Positions 14,360-22,783 are shown, counted from the stretch's first letter. The stretch: DNA of 51,156 nucleotides from an uncultured Atopobium sp. (GCA_937997345.1 CALKTD010000024.1:1-51156), one strand, 5' to 3'. A program made the numbers and translations. Notes: generated by a model from the sequence alone, not told the origin.

Positions 14360-15428
14360 TATTCCTGATACCTATCAGAACACCACTCCTGCTGAGCCAC
14401 TTGATCAGAAGACACTTAACAAGATGGTGTGGCGTTCCTTGTTCCTGCAGGCTTCCTTTAACTATGAGAGAATGCAGGCAGCTGGTTGGCTTTACGGTAT
14501 CCTCCCAGGTCTTGAGAAGATTCACGGCGACAACAAGGATGACCTTGCTGCTTCCATGAGTCACAACCTCGAGTTCTTTAATACCCACCCATTCCTGGTC
14601 ACCTTTGTTATGGGTATTGTTCTCTCTCTTGAGCAGAACAAGCTGGATATCCCAACCATTCGTGCAGTCCGTGTTTCTGCAATGGGTCCTCTGGGCGGCA
14701 TTGGTGACGCACTGTTCTGGTTTACCCTTGTACCAATTACAGCTGGTATTACCTCTAATATGGCAATCTCCGGCAACGTCTTTGCACCATTCTTGTTCCT
14801 CATCATCTTTAACATTGCACAGTTTGCTATTCGTTATTGGCTGATGAACCTTTCCTACAAGATGGGTACTGACGCAATTACCTTGCTCACCGAGAACGCA
14901 AAAGAGTTCACTCGTGCTGCTTCTATCCTGGGCGTCTTTGTTGTTGGCTGCCTGGTTGTCTGCTACGGCGGAACCAAGCTTGGTGCTGGCGCAAACATCC
15001 CTAACGGTGAGACACACAGTGTTGTTCTTTCTCAGGTAACTCTTTCTGATGATCAGCTTGCTTCTGGTCAGTATGACAAGGCTCTCTTTGCTGAGGGTTC
15101 TTATAAGGACTATAAGAAAGATCCTGAGTCCGTTAAGTTCATCGGCGGCAAGACTGCTGACGGCAAGGATGGCACCACTGCTATTGCTCCAGTCGGCAAC
15201 GGCGTTAATCTGGTAACTGTTGGCGAGGAAGTCACTTCTCCTGTCTCCATTGACATTCAGAAGATCCTCGACGGCGTTTGCCCAAAGCTTATTCCACTGG
15301 CTCTTACCCTTTGCCTGTACTACCTCATGGCAAAGCGTAACTGGACTCCAATTATGTGCATCTGCCTGCTTCTGGTAATTGCACTTCTTGGTTCTGGCTT
15401 TGGCGTTCTCCCATATATTTGGGGTTAA
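14349..15428 (+). CDS. PTS mannose-class EIID component (AgaE-like) with an enlarged loop
   Basis: A 359-residue EIID. Family text includes LFLQASFNYERMQAAGWLYG near residue 35, MGPLGGIGDALFWFTLVPI near 113, and LTLCLYYLMAKR near the end. Most EIID proteins are about 270-300 residues. The extra length comes from a polar insert of about 70 residues (roughly 215-290; includes DDQLASGQYDKALFAEGSYK) between two hydrophobic segments. It is probably exposed outside the membrane or near the sugar path. The start is ATG 14349, inside the EIIC gene, with GGAGG about ten bases upstream. A terminator follows the stop. Confidence 0.9.
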   Translation: MAFNIPDTYQNTTPAEPLDQKTLNKMVWRSLFLQASFNYERMQAAGWLYGILPGLEKIHGDNKDDLAASMSHNLEFFNTHPFLVTFVMGIVLSLEQNKLDIPTIRAVRVSAMGPLGGIGDALFWFTLVPITAGITSNMAISGNVFAPFLFLIIFNIAQFAIRYWLMNLSYKMGTDAITLLTENAKEFTRAASILGVFVVGCLVVCYGGTKLGAGANIPNGETHSVVLSQVTLSDDQLASGQYDKALFAEGSYKDYKKDPESVKFIGGKTADGKDGTTAIAPVGNGVNLVTVGEEVTSPVSIDIQKILDGVCPKLIPLALTLCLYYLMAKRNWTPIMCICLLLVIALLGSGFGVLPYIWG

Positions 15429-15436
15429 GTAAGTGT

Positions 15437-15469
15437 GACGGGTGTCCACTTAGTGGGCACCCGTCTTTT
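15437..15469 (+). terminator. Rho-independent terminator after PTS EIID
   Basis: GACGGGTGTCCAC and GTGGGCACCCGTC form a 13-bp stem with one G-U pair around the loop TTA, followed by TTTT. It separates the transporter genes from the regulator and enzyme genes, so readthrough or a second promoter must supply the latter. Confidence 0.85.
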
Positions 15470-15483
15470 ATAGGAGAGTTTTG

Positions 15484-16212
15484 ATGACAGCGTTTATGGG
15501 AAGACAGCCACTCTACGAACAGCTAGCAAACATGCTGCGCTATCGTATTGAGAACGAGATGGATCCAGACGATCCACTTCCTTCTGAGCGTGAGCTCTCC
15601 GATTCCTATGGACTTTCTCGCACCACGGTAAGACTTGCCCTGCAAGAGCTTGAACACATGGGGCTTATTTATCGCCAGCGTGGCCGTGGTACCTTTGTTG
15701 CAGACGTTTCTGAGCGTGCAACAGACCTTATGGGCGGCTATAGCTTTACTGACCAGCAGCGTCAGTTAGGTCGTGTCCCTAAGACAACTATTCTGGAGTT
15801 TGACAGTATTGAGGCTAATAAGTTCTTAGCCCAGCATATGCACGTTATTCTTGGCGAGAAACTCTTCCGCATCAAACGTTTAAGAAGCGCTGATAATGTG
15901 CCCATGATGCTGGAAGTTACCTACCTTCCAGTTTCACAGTTTTTCTCGCTCACTGCTCATGATGTTGAGCAAAAATCTCTGTACCAAATTTTTGAAGAAG
16001 ACTACAACATAAAGATTGGCGTAGCAGAAGAAGAGTTCAAGGCTTCAATTGCTCGCTCGGATGACGCCACTTTATTGCAAATTTCCGAGGGCTCACCTGT
16101 TTTGAGCCTTACGCGCACAACCTACAACGACAGAAACAATATTGTTGAGTTCACACTAAGTGTGGCTCGTGCCGATCAGTTTAGATACAAGATTGTACAT
16201 ACACGCAGTTAA
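15484..16212 (+). CDS. GntR/HutC-family transcriptional regulator
   Basis: A 242-residue protein with an N-terminal winged helix (PLYEQLANMLRYRIENE, then LPSERELSDSYGLSRTTVRL, about residues 8-70) and a C-terminal UTRA ligand domain from about 95 (FRIKRLRSADNVPMMLEVTY, later SEGSPVLSLTRTTYNDRNN). HutC/UTRA regulators such as NagR and DasR sense sugar phosphates. Its place between PTS and enzyme genes makes it the probable local repressor, with the TGGTATCTACCA palindrome at 11983 as a candidate site. ATG 15484 follows AGGAG. A TTG three bases earlier is in frame but less likely. Confidence 0.9.
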   Translation: MTAFMGRQPLYEQLANMLRYRIENEMDPDDPLPSERELSDSYGLSRTTVRLALQELEHMGLIYRQRGRGTFVADVSERATDLMGGYSFTDQQRQLGRVPKTTILEFDSIEANKFLAQHMHVILGEKLFRIKRLRSADNVPMMLEVTYLPVSQFFSLTAHDVEQKSLYQIFEEDYNIKIGVAEEEFKASIARSDDATLLQISEGSPVLSLTRTTYNDRNNIVEFTLSVARADQFRYKIVHTRS

Positions 16213-16234
16213 ATAGCTGTGAGAAGGGATATCA

Positions 16235-17401
16235 ATGTTTAAGAAGAGCCAAGAAGAGCTAAAGGCACTAGGCGCTCATATTACAACTGCCGAGATTAAG
16301 CAGCAGCCTGAGCTTTGGGAGTCTACTTTTGGCATTTATCAGGAGAACCTTTCTGCAATTAAAGAGTTTGTCGAGCGCGCTCGCAATCTTGGCGAGGGTC
16401 GTCGTACCCGCGTGGTCTTTACGGGTGCAGGTACCTCGGCATATGTGGGCGATACCATTACTCCGTATCTTCGTTCTCATGGCGAGAAGGGCTCTTTTGA
16501 GTTTGCGTCTGTTGCAACTACTGATATTGTTTCTGATCCTTATGGCAGCCTTGATCCAGATGATCCAACGGTCCTGGTTTCTTTTGCACGCTCTGGTAAT
16601 AGTCCAGAGAGTCTTGCTGCAGTAAATATTGCTCGCAAGATTGTCAAAAATCTTTTGCTCATCAATATTACCTGCGCTCCTGAAGGAAAACTTGCTGTTG
16701 AATCCACAGGTAAAGACGATACGCTGCTTCTTCTTATTCCTGGCGCAAATGATCAGGGATTTGCCATGACCGGCTCTTATAGCTGTATGACACTTCTTGC
16801 AACTCTTGTATTTGATAGTGCTGATGACTCACAGAAGAAGGCTTGGATTTCTGATGCTGCTGAGCTGGGTAGGCAGGTAATTGAGCGCGAGGAAGAGATT
16901 GCTGAGTGGCTCAAGAGCGATTTCAACCGCATTACCTATCTGGGCTCTGGTCCTTTTGTGGGTCTTGCTCATGAGGCTCAGCTTAAGATTTTGGAGCTTG
17001 CAGCCGGTATTAATGCAACGTCGTGGGATTCCTCGATGGGATATCGTCACGGACCAAAGTCGTTTGTCGACGAGCACACCCTGGTGTTTGATTTTGTTTC
17101 CAATAATCCTTATACGCGTCAATATGATCTGGATATTCTTGACGAGATTAAGGGAGACCAGATTGCTGCTCTGACCATTGGTATTGAGCAAGAGGGGGCA
17201 ACAAACTTTACGGGAAGAACGTTTAGTCTTCCAGTATTTACAGAGCCTCTAACAGCACCTTATTTGGCTCTGCCTTTTGTAATGGTTGCTCAAGTGGTGG
17301 CACTTTTAAATTCGGTTCGTGTTAATAACAAACCGGACACACCTTCTCCAACTGGTCAGGTTAATCGAGTGGTTAAGGGTGTTACAATTCACTCACTATA
17401 G
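16235..17401 (+). CDS. agaS: AgaS-type SIS-domain sugar-phosphate isomerase/deaminase
   Basis: A 388-residue protein with two SIS domains. First domain, about residues 60-215: VVFTGAGTSAYVGDTI and VLVSFARSGNSPESLAAV. Second, about 230-370: ITYLGSGPFVGLAHEAQLKI and WDSSMGYRHGPKSFVDEHT, the conserved R-H-G-P-K segment. This arrangement and length match AgaS, which converts galactosamine-6-phosphate to tagatose-6-phosphate with loss of ammonia (GlmS/NagB-like chemistry without the glutaminase domain). It lies between the GntR regulator and the deacetylase gene, as in aga loci. GAAGGGAT precedes the ATG. Confidence 0.88.
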   Translation: MFKKSQEELKALGAHITTAEIKQQPELWESTFGIYQENLSAIKEFVERARNLGEGRRTRVVFTGAGTSAYVGDTITPYLRSHGEKGSFEFASVATTDIVSDPYGSLDPDDPTVLVSFARSGNSPESLAAVNIARKIVKNLLLINITCAPEGKLAVESTGKDDTLLLLIPGANDQGFAMTGSYSCMTLLATLVFDSADDSQKKAWISDAAELGRQVIEREEEIAEWLKSDFNRITYLGSGPFVGLAHEAQLKILELAAGINATSWDSSMGYRHGPKSFVDEHTLVFDFVSNNPYTRQYDLDILDEIKGDQIAALTIGIEQEGATNFTGRTFSLPVFTEPLTAPYLALPFVMVAQVVALLNSVRVNNKPDTPSPTGQVNRVVKGVTIHSL

Positions 17402-17412
17402 GAATTACTAAG

Positions 17413-17439
17413 AAGGACGTGCCTATGGCGCGTCCTTTT
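17413..17439 (+). terminator. Hairpin between agaS and the deacetylase gene
   Basis: AAGGACGTGCC and GGCGCGTCCTT pair (one mismatch) around a three-base loop and are followed by TTTT. It has the form of a weak intrinsic terminator within the operon and could reduce expression of the gene downstream. Confidence 0.6.
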
Positions 17440-17458
17440 GAGAATGATTGAGGTACGT

Positions 17459-18625
17459 ATGAGTACATTTGCAGTTAAAGCAGATAAGTTCTTTTTGTCA
17501 GGAGCAACTTCTGGTCCAGGATATTTGCTCGTAGAAGACGGTGTATTTGGTCATTTCACTAAAGAGAAGCCAGACTGCGAGATTATTGACCGCACTGGTT
17601 CTTGGGTGGCACCTGGCCTTGTTGATACACATATCCATGGCTTCCTGGACCACGATATTATGGACTGCGATCCTGATGGCGTCATTGAAATTGCCCAGGG
17701 TTTGCTCTCTAACGGTGTAACTTCTTGGCTTCCAACAACACTAACCGCAAGCGTTGAGCAGACAGGTGATGCGTGTGAGTCTGTTGCAGATGCCGCAGAG
17801 GGTATTGCAGCTAACGGTATTGACGCTGCCCGAATCCAAGGTATCTTCCTCGAGGGTCCTTTCTTTACCGAGAAGCACAAGGGCGCTCAGAATCCTGCTT
17901 ACTTCCTTGATCCAGATGTAGATGTCTTTGATGAGTGGCAGGAGCGCGCTGATGGCTGGATTGCCAAAATTGCTATTGCTCCCGAGCGTGATGGCGCCCC
18001 AGAGTTCTGTGCAGAGATGGCAGACCGCGGTGTTCATGTGGCACTTGGCCACTCTGATGCAACGTATGAGGAAGCTCTTGCCTGCGTAAACGCTGGTGCA
18101 GACATCTTTGTTCATACCTATAACGGCATGAGCGGTCTTCACCACCGTGAGCCAGGTATGGTTGGCGCTGCAATGACCACCCACGATACCTATGCAGAGG
18201 CTATTTGCGACGGCCATCACCTTAATCCTATCGCTGTTCGCGCTCTGGTAAATGCAAAGGGATATGACCATACCGTTCTTATTACAGACTGCATGCGTGC
18301 AGGTGGTATGGCTAATGGACAGTACAAACTTGGCGATTTTCCCGTTGTTGTCGAAGGCGGAACCGCTCGTCTGATGGATGAGTCTCACAGCCTTGCTGGC
18401 TCAATTCTTCGTCTGTTTGAAGGCGTGAAGAACGTCTTTGACTGGGGTATTGTATCTGCTGAAGAGGCAGTTCGTATGGCTTCAGAAAACCCTGCTCGTT
18501 CCTGTGGCATTGATGATGTTTGTGGCTTCATCCGTCCTGGATATGATGCTGACTTTATTGTCATTACTAAGGACCTCCAGCTTGAAGAAACTTTCCTCGG
18601 CGGAAAGAGCGTTTACAAGGCTTAA
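17459..18625 (+). CDS. N-acetylgalactosamine/glucosamine-6-phosphate deacetylase (NagA/AgaA)
   Basis: A 388-residue amidohydrolase. Motifs: PGLVDTHIHGFLDHDIMD near residue 60 (metal site), LEGPFFTEKHKGAQNP near 135 with the metal-binding Glu, VALGHSDATYEEAL near 195, HTYNGMSGLHHREPGMVGA near 220 and LITDCMRAGGM near 275 with the catalytic Asp. It removes acetate from N-acetyl-hexosamine-6-phosphate. NagA and AgaA cannot be told apart by eye; the AgaS neighbour favours the galacto form. ATG 17459 is chosen over upstream in-frame starts (TTG 17438, ATG 17444) because the family begins here and TGAGG lies just before it. Confidence 0.88.
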   Translation: MSTFAVKADKFFLSGATSGPGYLLVEDGVFGHFTKEKPDCEIIDRTGSWVAPGLVDTHIHGFLDHDIMDCDPDGVIEIAQGLLSNGVTSWLPTTLTASVEQTGDACESVADAAEGIAANGIDAARIQGIFLEGPFFTEKHKGAQNPAYFLDPDVDVFDEWQERADGWIAKIAIAPERDGAPEFCAEMADRGVHVALGHSDATYEEALACVNAGADIFVHTYNGMSGLHHREPGMVGAAMTTHDTYAEAICDGHHLNPIAVRALVNAKGYDHTVLITDCMRAGGMANGQYKLGDFPVVVEGGTARLMDESHSLAGSILRLFEGVKNVFDWGIVSAEEAVRMASENPARSCGIDDVCGFIRPGYDADFIVITKDLQLEETFLGGKSVYKA

Positions 18626-18630
18626 AATAT

Positions 18631-18659
18631 GAATATCCGCATTTGGTAAAAGGATATTC
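18631..18659 (+). promoter_or_regulatory. Hairpin that can hide the ribosome binding site of the DUF3290 gene
   Basis: GAATATCC (18631-18638) and GGATATTC (18652-18659) are perfect complements. The second arm contains the AAGGAT ribosome binding site and touches the ATG at 18660. Pairing would block translation initiation. A temperature or ligand effect is speculative. Confidence 0.5.
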
Positions 18660-19103
18660 ATGGAATTTTATTCTCACAACTACCTGATTCATCGAGCGTC
18701 AGCGTTCGATTGGACTCAGGTAGTTCTTTTTGTTCTTGTTGCTCTTCTGATGATTTTCTCGCTCATTCATTATTTGCGAGATAGGAAGAGTTCCAAGTAT
18801 CGTGAACTGGCACTCATCGCTCTTTTTTCTTTTGTCCTTTTAGGACTTTTGCAGTTAGAGCGTGTTGTGGCTGTTGGTGAAGCAAGCAAGCATTATGAGT
18901 CTATCGTTGCTTCGCAAGAGAGTATTGCTCGAAGTCTTGATGTTGATTTTGATCACGTATACGTTGCCTTTGATAATCAGGGCAATCCTTCCTATCTTGA
19001 GGTAGATGGTAAGTATTATCACGTTTTGAAAAATACCGAGAAGGGCTATGTTATTGAACAAATTAGTTTAATCGGAAATGACATTAAGCACGTAGAGGAG
19101 TAG
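18660..19103 (+). CDS. DUF3290 membrane protein
   Basis: A 147-residue protein with two membrane helices (VVLFVLVALLMIFSLIHYL, then LALIALFSFVLLGLLQL) and an outward or cytoplasmic C-terminal domain (DFDHVYVAFDNQGNPSYLEV). This matches DUF3290, a family almost always encoded next to a DUF421 (YetF-like) protein, as here, with four bases between the genes. The function is unknown; the pair is thought to act in the cell envelope. The ribosome binding site lies within a stable inverted repeat. Confidence 0.82.
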   Translation: MEFYSHNYLIHRASAFDWTQVVLFVLVALLMIFSLIHYLRDRKSSKYRELALIALFSFVLLGLLQLERVVAVGEASKHYESIVASQESIARSLDVDFDHVYVAFDNQGNPSYLEVDGKYYHVLKNTEKGYVIEQISLIGNDIKHVEE

Positions 19104-19107
19104 ACCG

Positions 19108-19752
19108 ATGAATTTTTATTTAGAAGTAGCCATTAAGTTGTGCATCGGTCTTTTCTCACTTGTCCTTGCTATTAACGTGAGTGGAAAAGGAAATCTTGCG
19201 CCTAATGCGGCAATTGACCAAGTACAAAACTTTGTTCTTGGTGGCATTGTAGGTGGCATGATTTATAACAGTTCAATTACTATTTTGCAGTACACAATAG
19301 TGTTGCTTATTTGGCTTGTTATTGTTCTTTCTCTTCGCTGGCTTAGAACAAACAATATGGTGGCCAAACGTCTAATTGATGGAAAGCCTATCATTATTAT
19401 CGATAGAGGAAAACTGCTTGTAGACAACTGTAGATCAGCAGGACTTTCCGCTTACGATATTACGTTGCATCTTCGTCGTTCAGGTGTGAGATATATCTCA
19501 GATGTTAAGCGCGCTATTTTAGAACAGAATGGTCAGTTGATTATTGTTCAAAATGGAGAAGAGAACGTTAGATTCCCGCTTATTACTGACGGACAAGTTC
19601 AGACAAACATTCTTGAGACGCTGGACTTGGAAGAAAATTGGCTTGAAAGAGAACTTGAGCATCAAGGTTATAAGTCTGCTTCAGAGGTTTATTTGGGTGA
19701 GTATAATAGTGGAAATCTGATTATTACTCCGTATGAGGAGAAAGATCAGTAG
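19108..19752 (+). CDS. DUF421 (YetF-like) membrane protein
   Basis: A 214-residue protein with three N-terminal membrane helices (about residues 5-80). The DUF421 hallmarks are GNLAPNAAIDQVQNFVLGGI and GGMIYNSSITILQY. They are followed by GKPIIIIDRGKLLVDN and a small soluble domain (DITLHLRRSGVRYISDVKRA). It forms a two-gene unit with the DUF3290 gene upstream. Family members such as YetF are poorly characterised inner-membrane proteins. Confidence 0.87.
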   Translation: MNFYLEVAIKLCIGLFSLVLAINVSGKGNLAPNAAIDQVQNFVLGGIVGGMIYNSSITILQYTIVLLIWLVIVLSLRWLRTNNMVAKRLIDGKPIIIIDRGKLLVDNCRSAGLSAYDITLHLRRSGVRYISDVKRAILEQNGQLIIVQNGEENVRFPLITDGQVQTNILETLDLEENWLERELEHQGYKSASEVYLGEYNSGNLIITPYEEKDQ

Positions 19753-20077
19753 GTTAGCAAGAGATAAAACAGTTAACTTGTTTATTTCAATTTCGTTTAC
19801 GGAAAAGATAAAATTTTATCGTTGACTTGAATTGGAATATGTATACTAAGGCTAACTTTTAGAAAGCGGACTGTCGAAAGACAGCCCGCTTTCGTGCTAA
19901 AGGGGAAGTATGAATGCATGTTCAGATGATGAGAAGTAAGTAGAAAGGCAAAGAAGTAAGGAGAAACGCGGGTTTCTCGCCATGTTTTTATACTTGGCAG
20001 TAAGGAAAATCGCACGATTTTGTTTGAAGAATTTGGCACTACACCGTATTGGTTTTAATAGTTTTGGGAGATGTAAC
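19753..20077 (+). other. Intergenic region upstream of the zinc transporter operon
   Basis: About 325 bases without a credible gene. It contains a hairpin (19862-19893) and one copy of TGGCGAGAAAC on the minus strand (19972-19982). The promoter and any metal-responsive operator of the znu-like operon should lie between 19900 and 20070, but I see no clear Zur-type palindrome. TTGACT at about 19824 and TATACT at about 19838 are too close together to form a standard promoter. Confidence 0.4.
19862..19893 (+). terminator. GAAA-loop hairpin, probable terminator after the DUF421 gene
   Basis: GAAAGCGGACTGTC and GACAGCCCGCTTTC form a 14-bp stem with one mismatch around a GAAA tetraloop. It lies 110 bases after the DUF421 stop. 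There is no strong U-run, so it could also be a structured 5' leader element of the next operon. Confidence 0.5.
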
Positions 20078-21076
20078 ATGAATTTGAATCCAACTGTTTC
20101 TCGTCGTAGCGCACTTGTAGCTTCCGCTTTTGGAGTGAGTGCTATTCTTGCAGGCTGCAAACCTGATACTCAAAAGCAAGGCGATGCTCCTGCAGATAAA
20201 AAGGATCAGAAAAAGCTGAACATTGTAGCAAGTTTTTATCCTATGTATGATTTTGCAAAGCGTATTGCTGGTGATTATGCAGAGGTCACGTGCTTGGTTC
20301 CCGCGGGTACAGAGCCACATGATTGGGAGCCATCCAGCAAGGATATGAAGACTATCCAGGAAGCAGACTTCTTGATTTACAACGGTGCTGGTATGGAGCA
20401 CTGGGTCAAGGACGTACTTGATGGACTTGGCTCTGGCACAAAACTTACAGCAGTTGAGACCAGCAAAGACGTCAAGCTTTTTGAACTTGAAGAAGACGAC
20501 GATCATGATCATGAGGAGAAGAAAGACGATCACGACCACGATCATGACCACGGCGGAACCGATCCTCACGTTTGGCTGAGCCCTCTGAATGCAAAGATTC
20601 AGATGAAGAATATTTGTGATGCCCTTTCCGAGAAGGACTCTGAGCACAAGACAGAGTATGCCGCTAATCTCGATAAGGCAAACGCAGACTTTGATACGCT
20701 TGATAATGAGTTCCATAAAGGTTTGGATTCACTACCTAACAAAACCATTGTTGTTTCTCACCAGGCATTTGGTTATTTGTGCGAGGCTTATGGTCTCACT
20801 CAGATGCCTATTGAGGGTGTTGAGGCAGATGCAGAGCCAAATGCTCAAGAAATGAAAGAGATTACTGAGTTCGTAAAAGAGCATAATGTAAAGGTTATTT
20901 TTACGGAGGAACTGATAAGTCCTAAGGTTGCTCAGGCAATTGCTGAGGCAACAGGCGCTCGTGTTGAAGAGCTTAACCCACTTGAGGGACTTACTGATGA
21001 CGAGCTCAAGGCAGGCAAGGATTACCTGTCTGTCATGCGCGAGAACCTCAAGGCTCTTGAGGGCGCTCTCGCGTAG
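20078..21076 (+). CDS. znuA: Zinc ABC transporter substrate-binding lipoprotein (ZnuA/AdcA-like)
   Basis: A 332-residue cluster A-I metal-binding protein. The signal peptide has a twin-arginine-like SRRSALVASAF and the lipobox LAGC, so it is a lipoprotein (residues 1-28). The mature part has SFYPMYDFAKRIAGD, PAGTEPHDWEPSSKD (first metal His), an Asp/His-rich loop (about residues 143-165, DHDHEEKKDDHDHDHDHGG), DPHVWLSP (second His), VVSHQAFGYLCEAYG (third His) and VIFTEELISPK. The His-rich loop and the three His ligands point to zinc rather than manganese. ATG 20078 follows GGGAG. It leads the operon with ATPase and permease genes downstream. Confidence 0.92.
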   Translation: MNLNPTVSRRSALVASAFGVSAILAGCKPDTQKQGDAPADKKDQKKLNIVASFYPMYDFAKRIAGDYAEVTCLVPAGTEPHDWEPSSKDMKTIQEADFLIYNGAGMEHWVKDVLDGLGSGTKLTAVETSKDVKLFELEEDDDHDHEEKKDDHDHDHDHGGTDPHVWLSPLNAKIQMKNICDALSEKDSEHKTEYAANLDKANADFDTLDNEFHKGLDSLPNKTIVVSHQAFGYLCEAYGLTQMPIEGVEADAEPNAQEMKEITEFVKEHNVKVIFTEELISPKVAQAIAEATGARVEELNPLEGLTDDELKAGKDYLSVMRENLKALEGALA

Positions 21077-21115
21077 TATGCGCTACCAGCTTAGGCTGGG
21101 TGTTTGGAGGACGTG

Positions 21116-21970
21116 TTGCAGGAAAGTCAGATAGCCATCTCGCTTCAAGACGTGAGTTTTTCATACAAGAAAACACGCGTTTTGAACGATGTAAATTTAG
21201 ATGTTCATCAAGGTGAGATTTGCGCTCTTATTGGTGATAACGGAGCTGGTAAATCTACGCTCTCTCGTATTGTGGTGGGTGAGCTTGAGCCGACAAGCGG
21301 CAAATCACTTCTTTTTGGAACACCCTCGACTCGGTTTAAAGATTGGGTGCGTGTAGGCTATGTCCCACAGCTCCCTTCAGAATCGGTTAATCGCTTTCCT
21401 GCAAGCGTCGTCGAGCTAGTAGATGCAAGTCAGTATGCTCGTGCCAAAAAGGTAAAGATGAGCGCAAAAGAGCGTCACGAGCGCACGCTTGAGGCGCTTG
21501 ACCTTGTGGGTATGACTGATTTTTCCACGCGTATTATCAGGGAACTCTCTGGAGGACAGCTCCAGAGAGTCCGCCTAGCTTGTGCGCTGGTTGGAAACCC
21601 ATCACTCCTCATCCTGGACGAGCCTACAACTGGTCTTGATAAAGAGAGTCGCGATCACTTTTATAATCTAGTGCGAGAAGCCCATGCAGCTAGAGACCTT
21701 GCGGTACTTATTGTTACGCATGATCTTGCAGCTCTTGATGCGCTGGCTTGTCGAGTTATTGAGATTGCTGACCACAAGGCCACAGAAATTGCTGGCAGGG
21801 GTCACGGTCATAATCACTGTGCAGTTCATGGCGCTCACTGTGACCTTGATTCTCATCACGTTCACGACCATAATCGCGGAAAATTGGATGATTTTGCTTT
21901 AACGGAGTCCCTTGGTCCTGCGTCCGACGTTGTTCAAGATGCCCAAGATTCGCATGAGAGGAGGGCATAA
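21116..21970 (+). CDS. znuC: Zinc-type ABC transporter ATP-binding protein with His-rich tail
   Basis: A 284-residue ATPase. Motifs: GDNGAGKST (Walker A), LSGGQLQRVRLACAL (signature), LLILDEPTTGLD (Walker B and D-loop) and the switch His in VTHDLAAL. After residue 220 there is an unusual extension with many His (GRGHGHNHCAVHGAH, then SHHVHDHNRGK), plausibly a metal-binding sensor or buffer. It stops just before the permease ATG. TTG 21116 is taken as start, since GGAGG is five bases upstream; GTG 21113 and TTG 21104 are less well placed. Confidence 0.9.
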   Translation: MQESQIAISLQDVSFSYKKTRVLNDVNLDVHQGEICALIGDNGAGKSTLSRIVVGELEPTSGKSLLFGTPSTRFKDWVRVGYVPQLPSESVNRFPASVVELVDASQYARAKKVKMSAKERHERTLEALDLVGMTDFSTRIIRELSGGQLQRVRLACALVGNPSLLILDEPTTGLDKESRDHFYNLVREAHAARDLAVLIVTHDLAALDALACRVIEIADHKATEIAGRGHGHNHCAVHGAHCDLDSHHVHDHNRGKLDDFALTESLGPASDVVQDAQDSHERRA

Positions 21971-22783
21971 ATGTTTGAATACGTATTTATGCAGCGAGGA
22001 ATTCTCGTAGGAATTCTTCTGGGAGCAATTATCCCGCTTGTAGGTGTTACGGTTGTATTGAAGCGCCTTTCTATGATTGGCGATGCTCTCTCACATACCT
22101 CTCTTGCAGGTGTTGCAGGAGGCATGATTGCAGGTATTAATCCTGTTGCCGGAGCAATTGCCGCTTGTTTGGGTGGTGCGCTTTGTGTTGAGGGAGTGCG
22201 CCGTCACTTCAAAGACCAGTCAGAGCTTGCCGTTGCCATTGTGATGGCAGCTGGTATTGGTCTAGCAGGTGTGTTGTCTGGTTTTGTTCCTAACTCATCA
22301 AGCTTCAACAGCTTTATGTTTGGCTCTATCCTGACAGTGAGCGAGCAAGAAGTTCAGATGATTGTGGTTATTAGCGTACTTGCTGTTGCTTTTTGTTTCT
22401 TTCTCAGAAAAGAACTCTTCTTGATGTCTTTTGACGAGCGTCACGCACGTTGTGTTGGTGTACCCGTAAGTCTTATTAATTTTGGCTTTGTTATCGCAGT
22501 AGCTTTGGTGGTTGCCGTAGCAGCAAGAACGGTTGGCTCACTTATTGTTTCATCCATGATGGTGGTTCCTGTTGCCTGTGCTTTGCAGATTTCCCGCAGC
22601 TGGAAGCAATGTTGTTTGTATGCAAGCACGGTGGGTATGCTGACCTCACTTGGTGGACTTGTTGTCTCCTATGAGCTTGGCCTTAAACCTGGAGGAACCA
22701 TCGTTCTTCTCGCGGTTGTTACGCTTTTGTTTATCTTTCTGGTAAAAAGGGTTGTGCTGCTGCTCAAAACTCGCACAGTGTGA
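21971..22783 (+). CDS. znuB: Zinc-type ABC transporter permease
   Basis: A 270-residue ABC-3 family permease with about eight to nine membrane helices. Family text: FMQRGILVGILLGAIIPLVG, SMIGDALSHTSLAGVAGG near residue 37 and SFNSFMFGSILTVSEQE near 115. The late segment VGSLIVSSMMVVPVACALQI is also typical. It forms the membrane channel with the ATPase and lipoprotein encoded upstream. The ATG directly follows the ATPase stop. Confidence 0.93.
   Translation: MFEYVFMQRGILVGILLGAIIPLVGVTVVLKRLSMIGDALSHTSLAGVAGGMIAGINPVAGAIAACLGGALCVEGVRRHFKDQSELAVAIVMAAGIGLAGVLSGFVPNSSSFNSFMFGSILTVSEQEVQMIVVISVLAVAFCFFLRKELFLMSFDERHARCVGVPVSLINFGFVIAVALVVAVAARTVGSLIVSSMMVVPVACALQISRSWKQCCLYASTVGMLTSLGGLVVSYELGLKPGGTIVLLAVVTLLFIFLVKRVVLLLKTRTV

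Noticed and set aside
14256..15449. 397-residue minus-strand open frame opposite PTS EIIC/EIID
   Set aside because: Antisense frame created by codon bias of the true genes; no family resemblance.
19820..19845. Sigma-70 promoter TTGACT...TATACT
   Set aside because: The spacing is about 14 bases, too short for a standard promoter.
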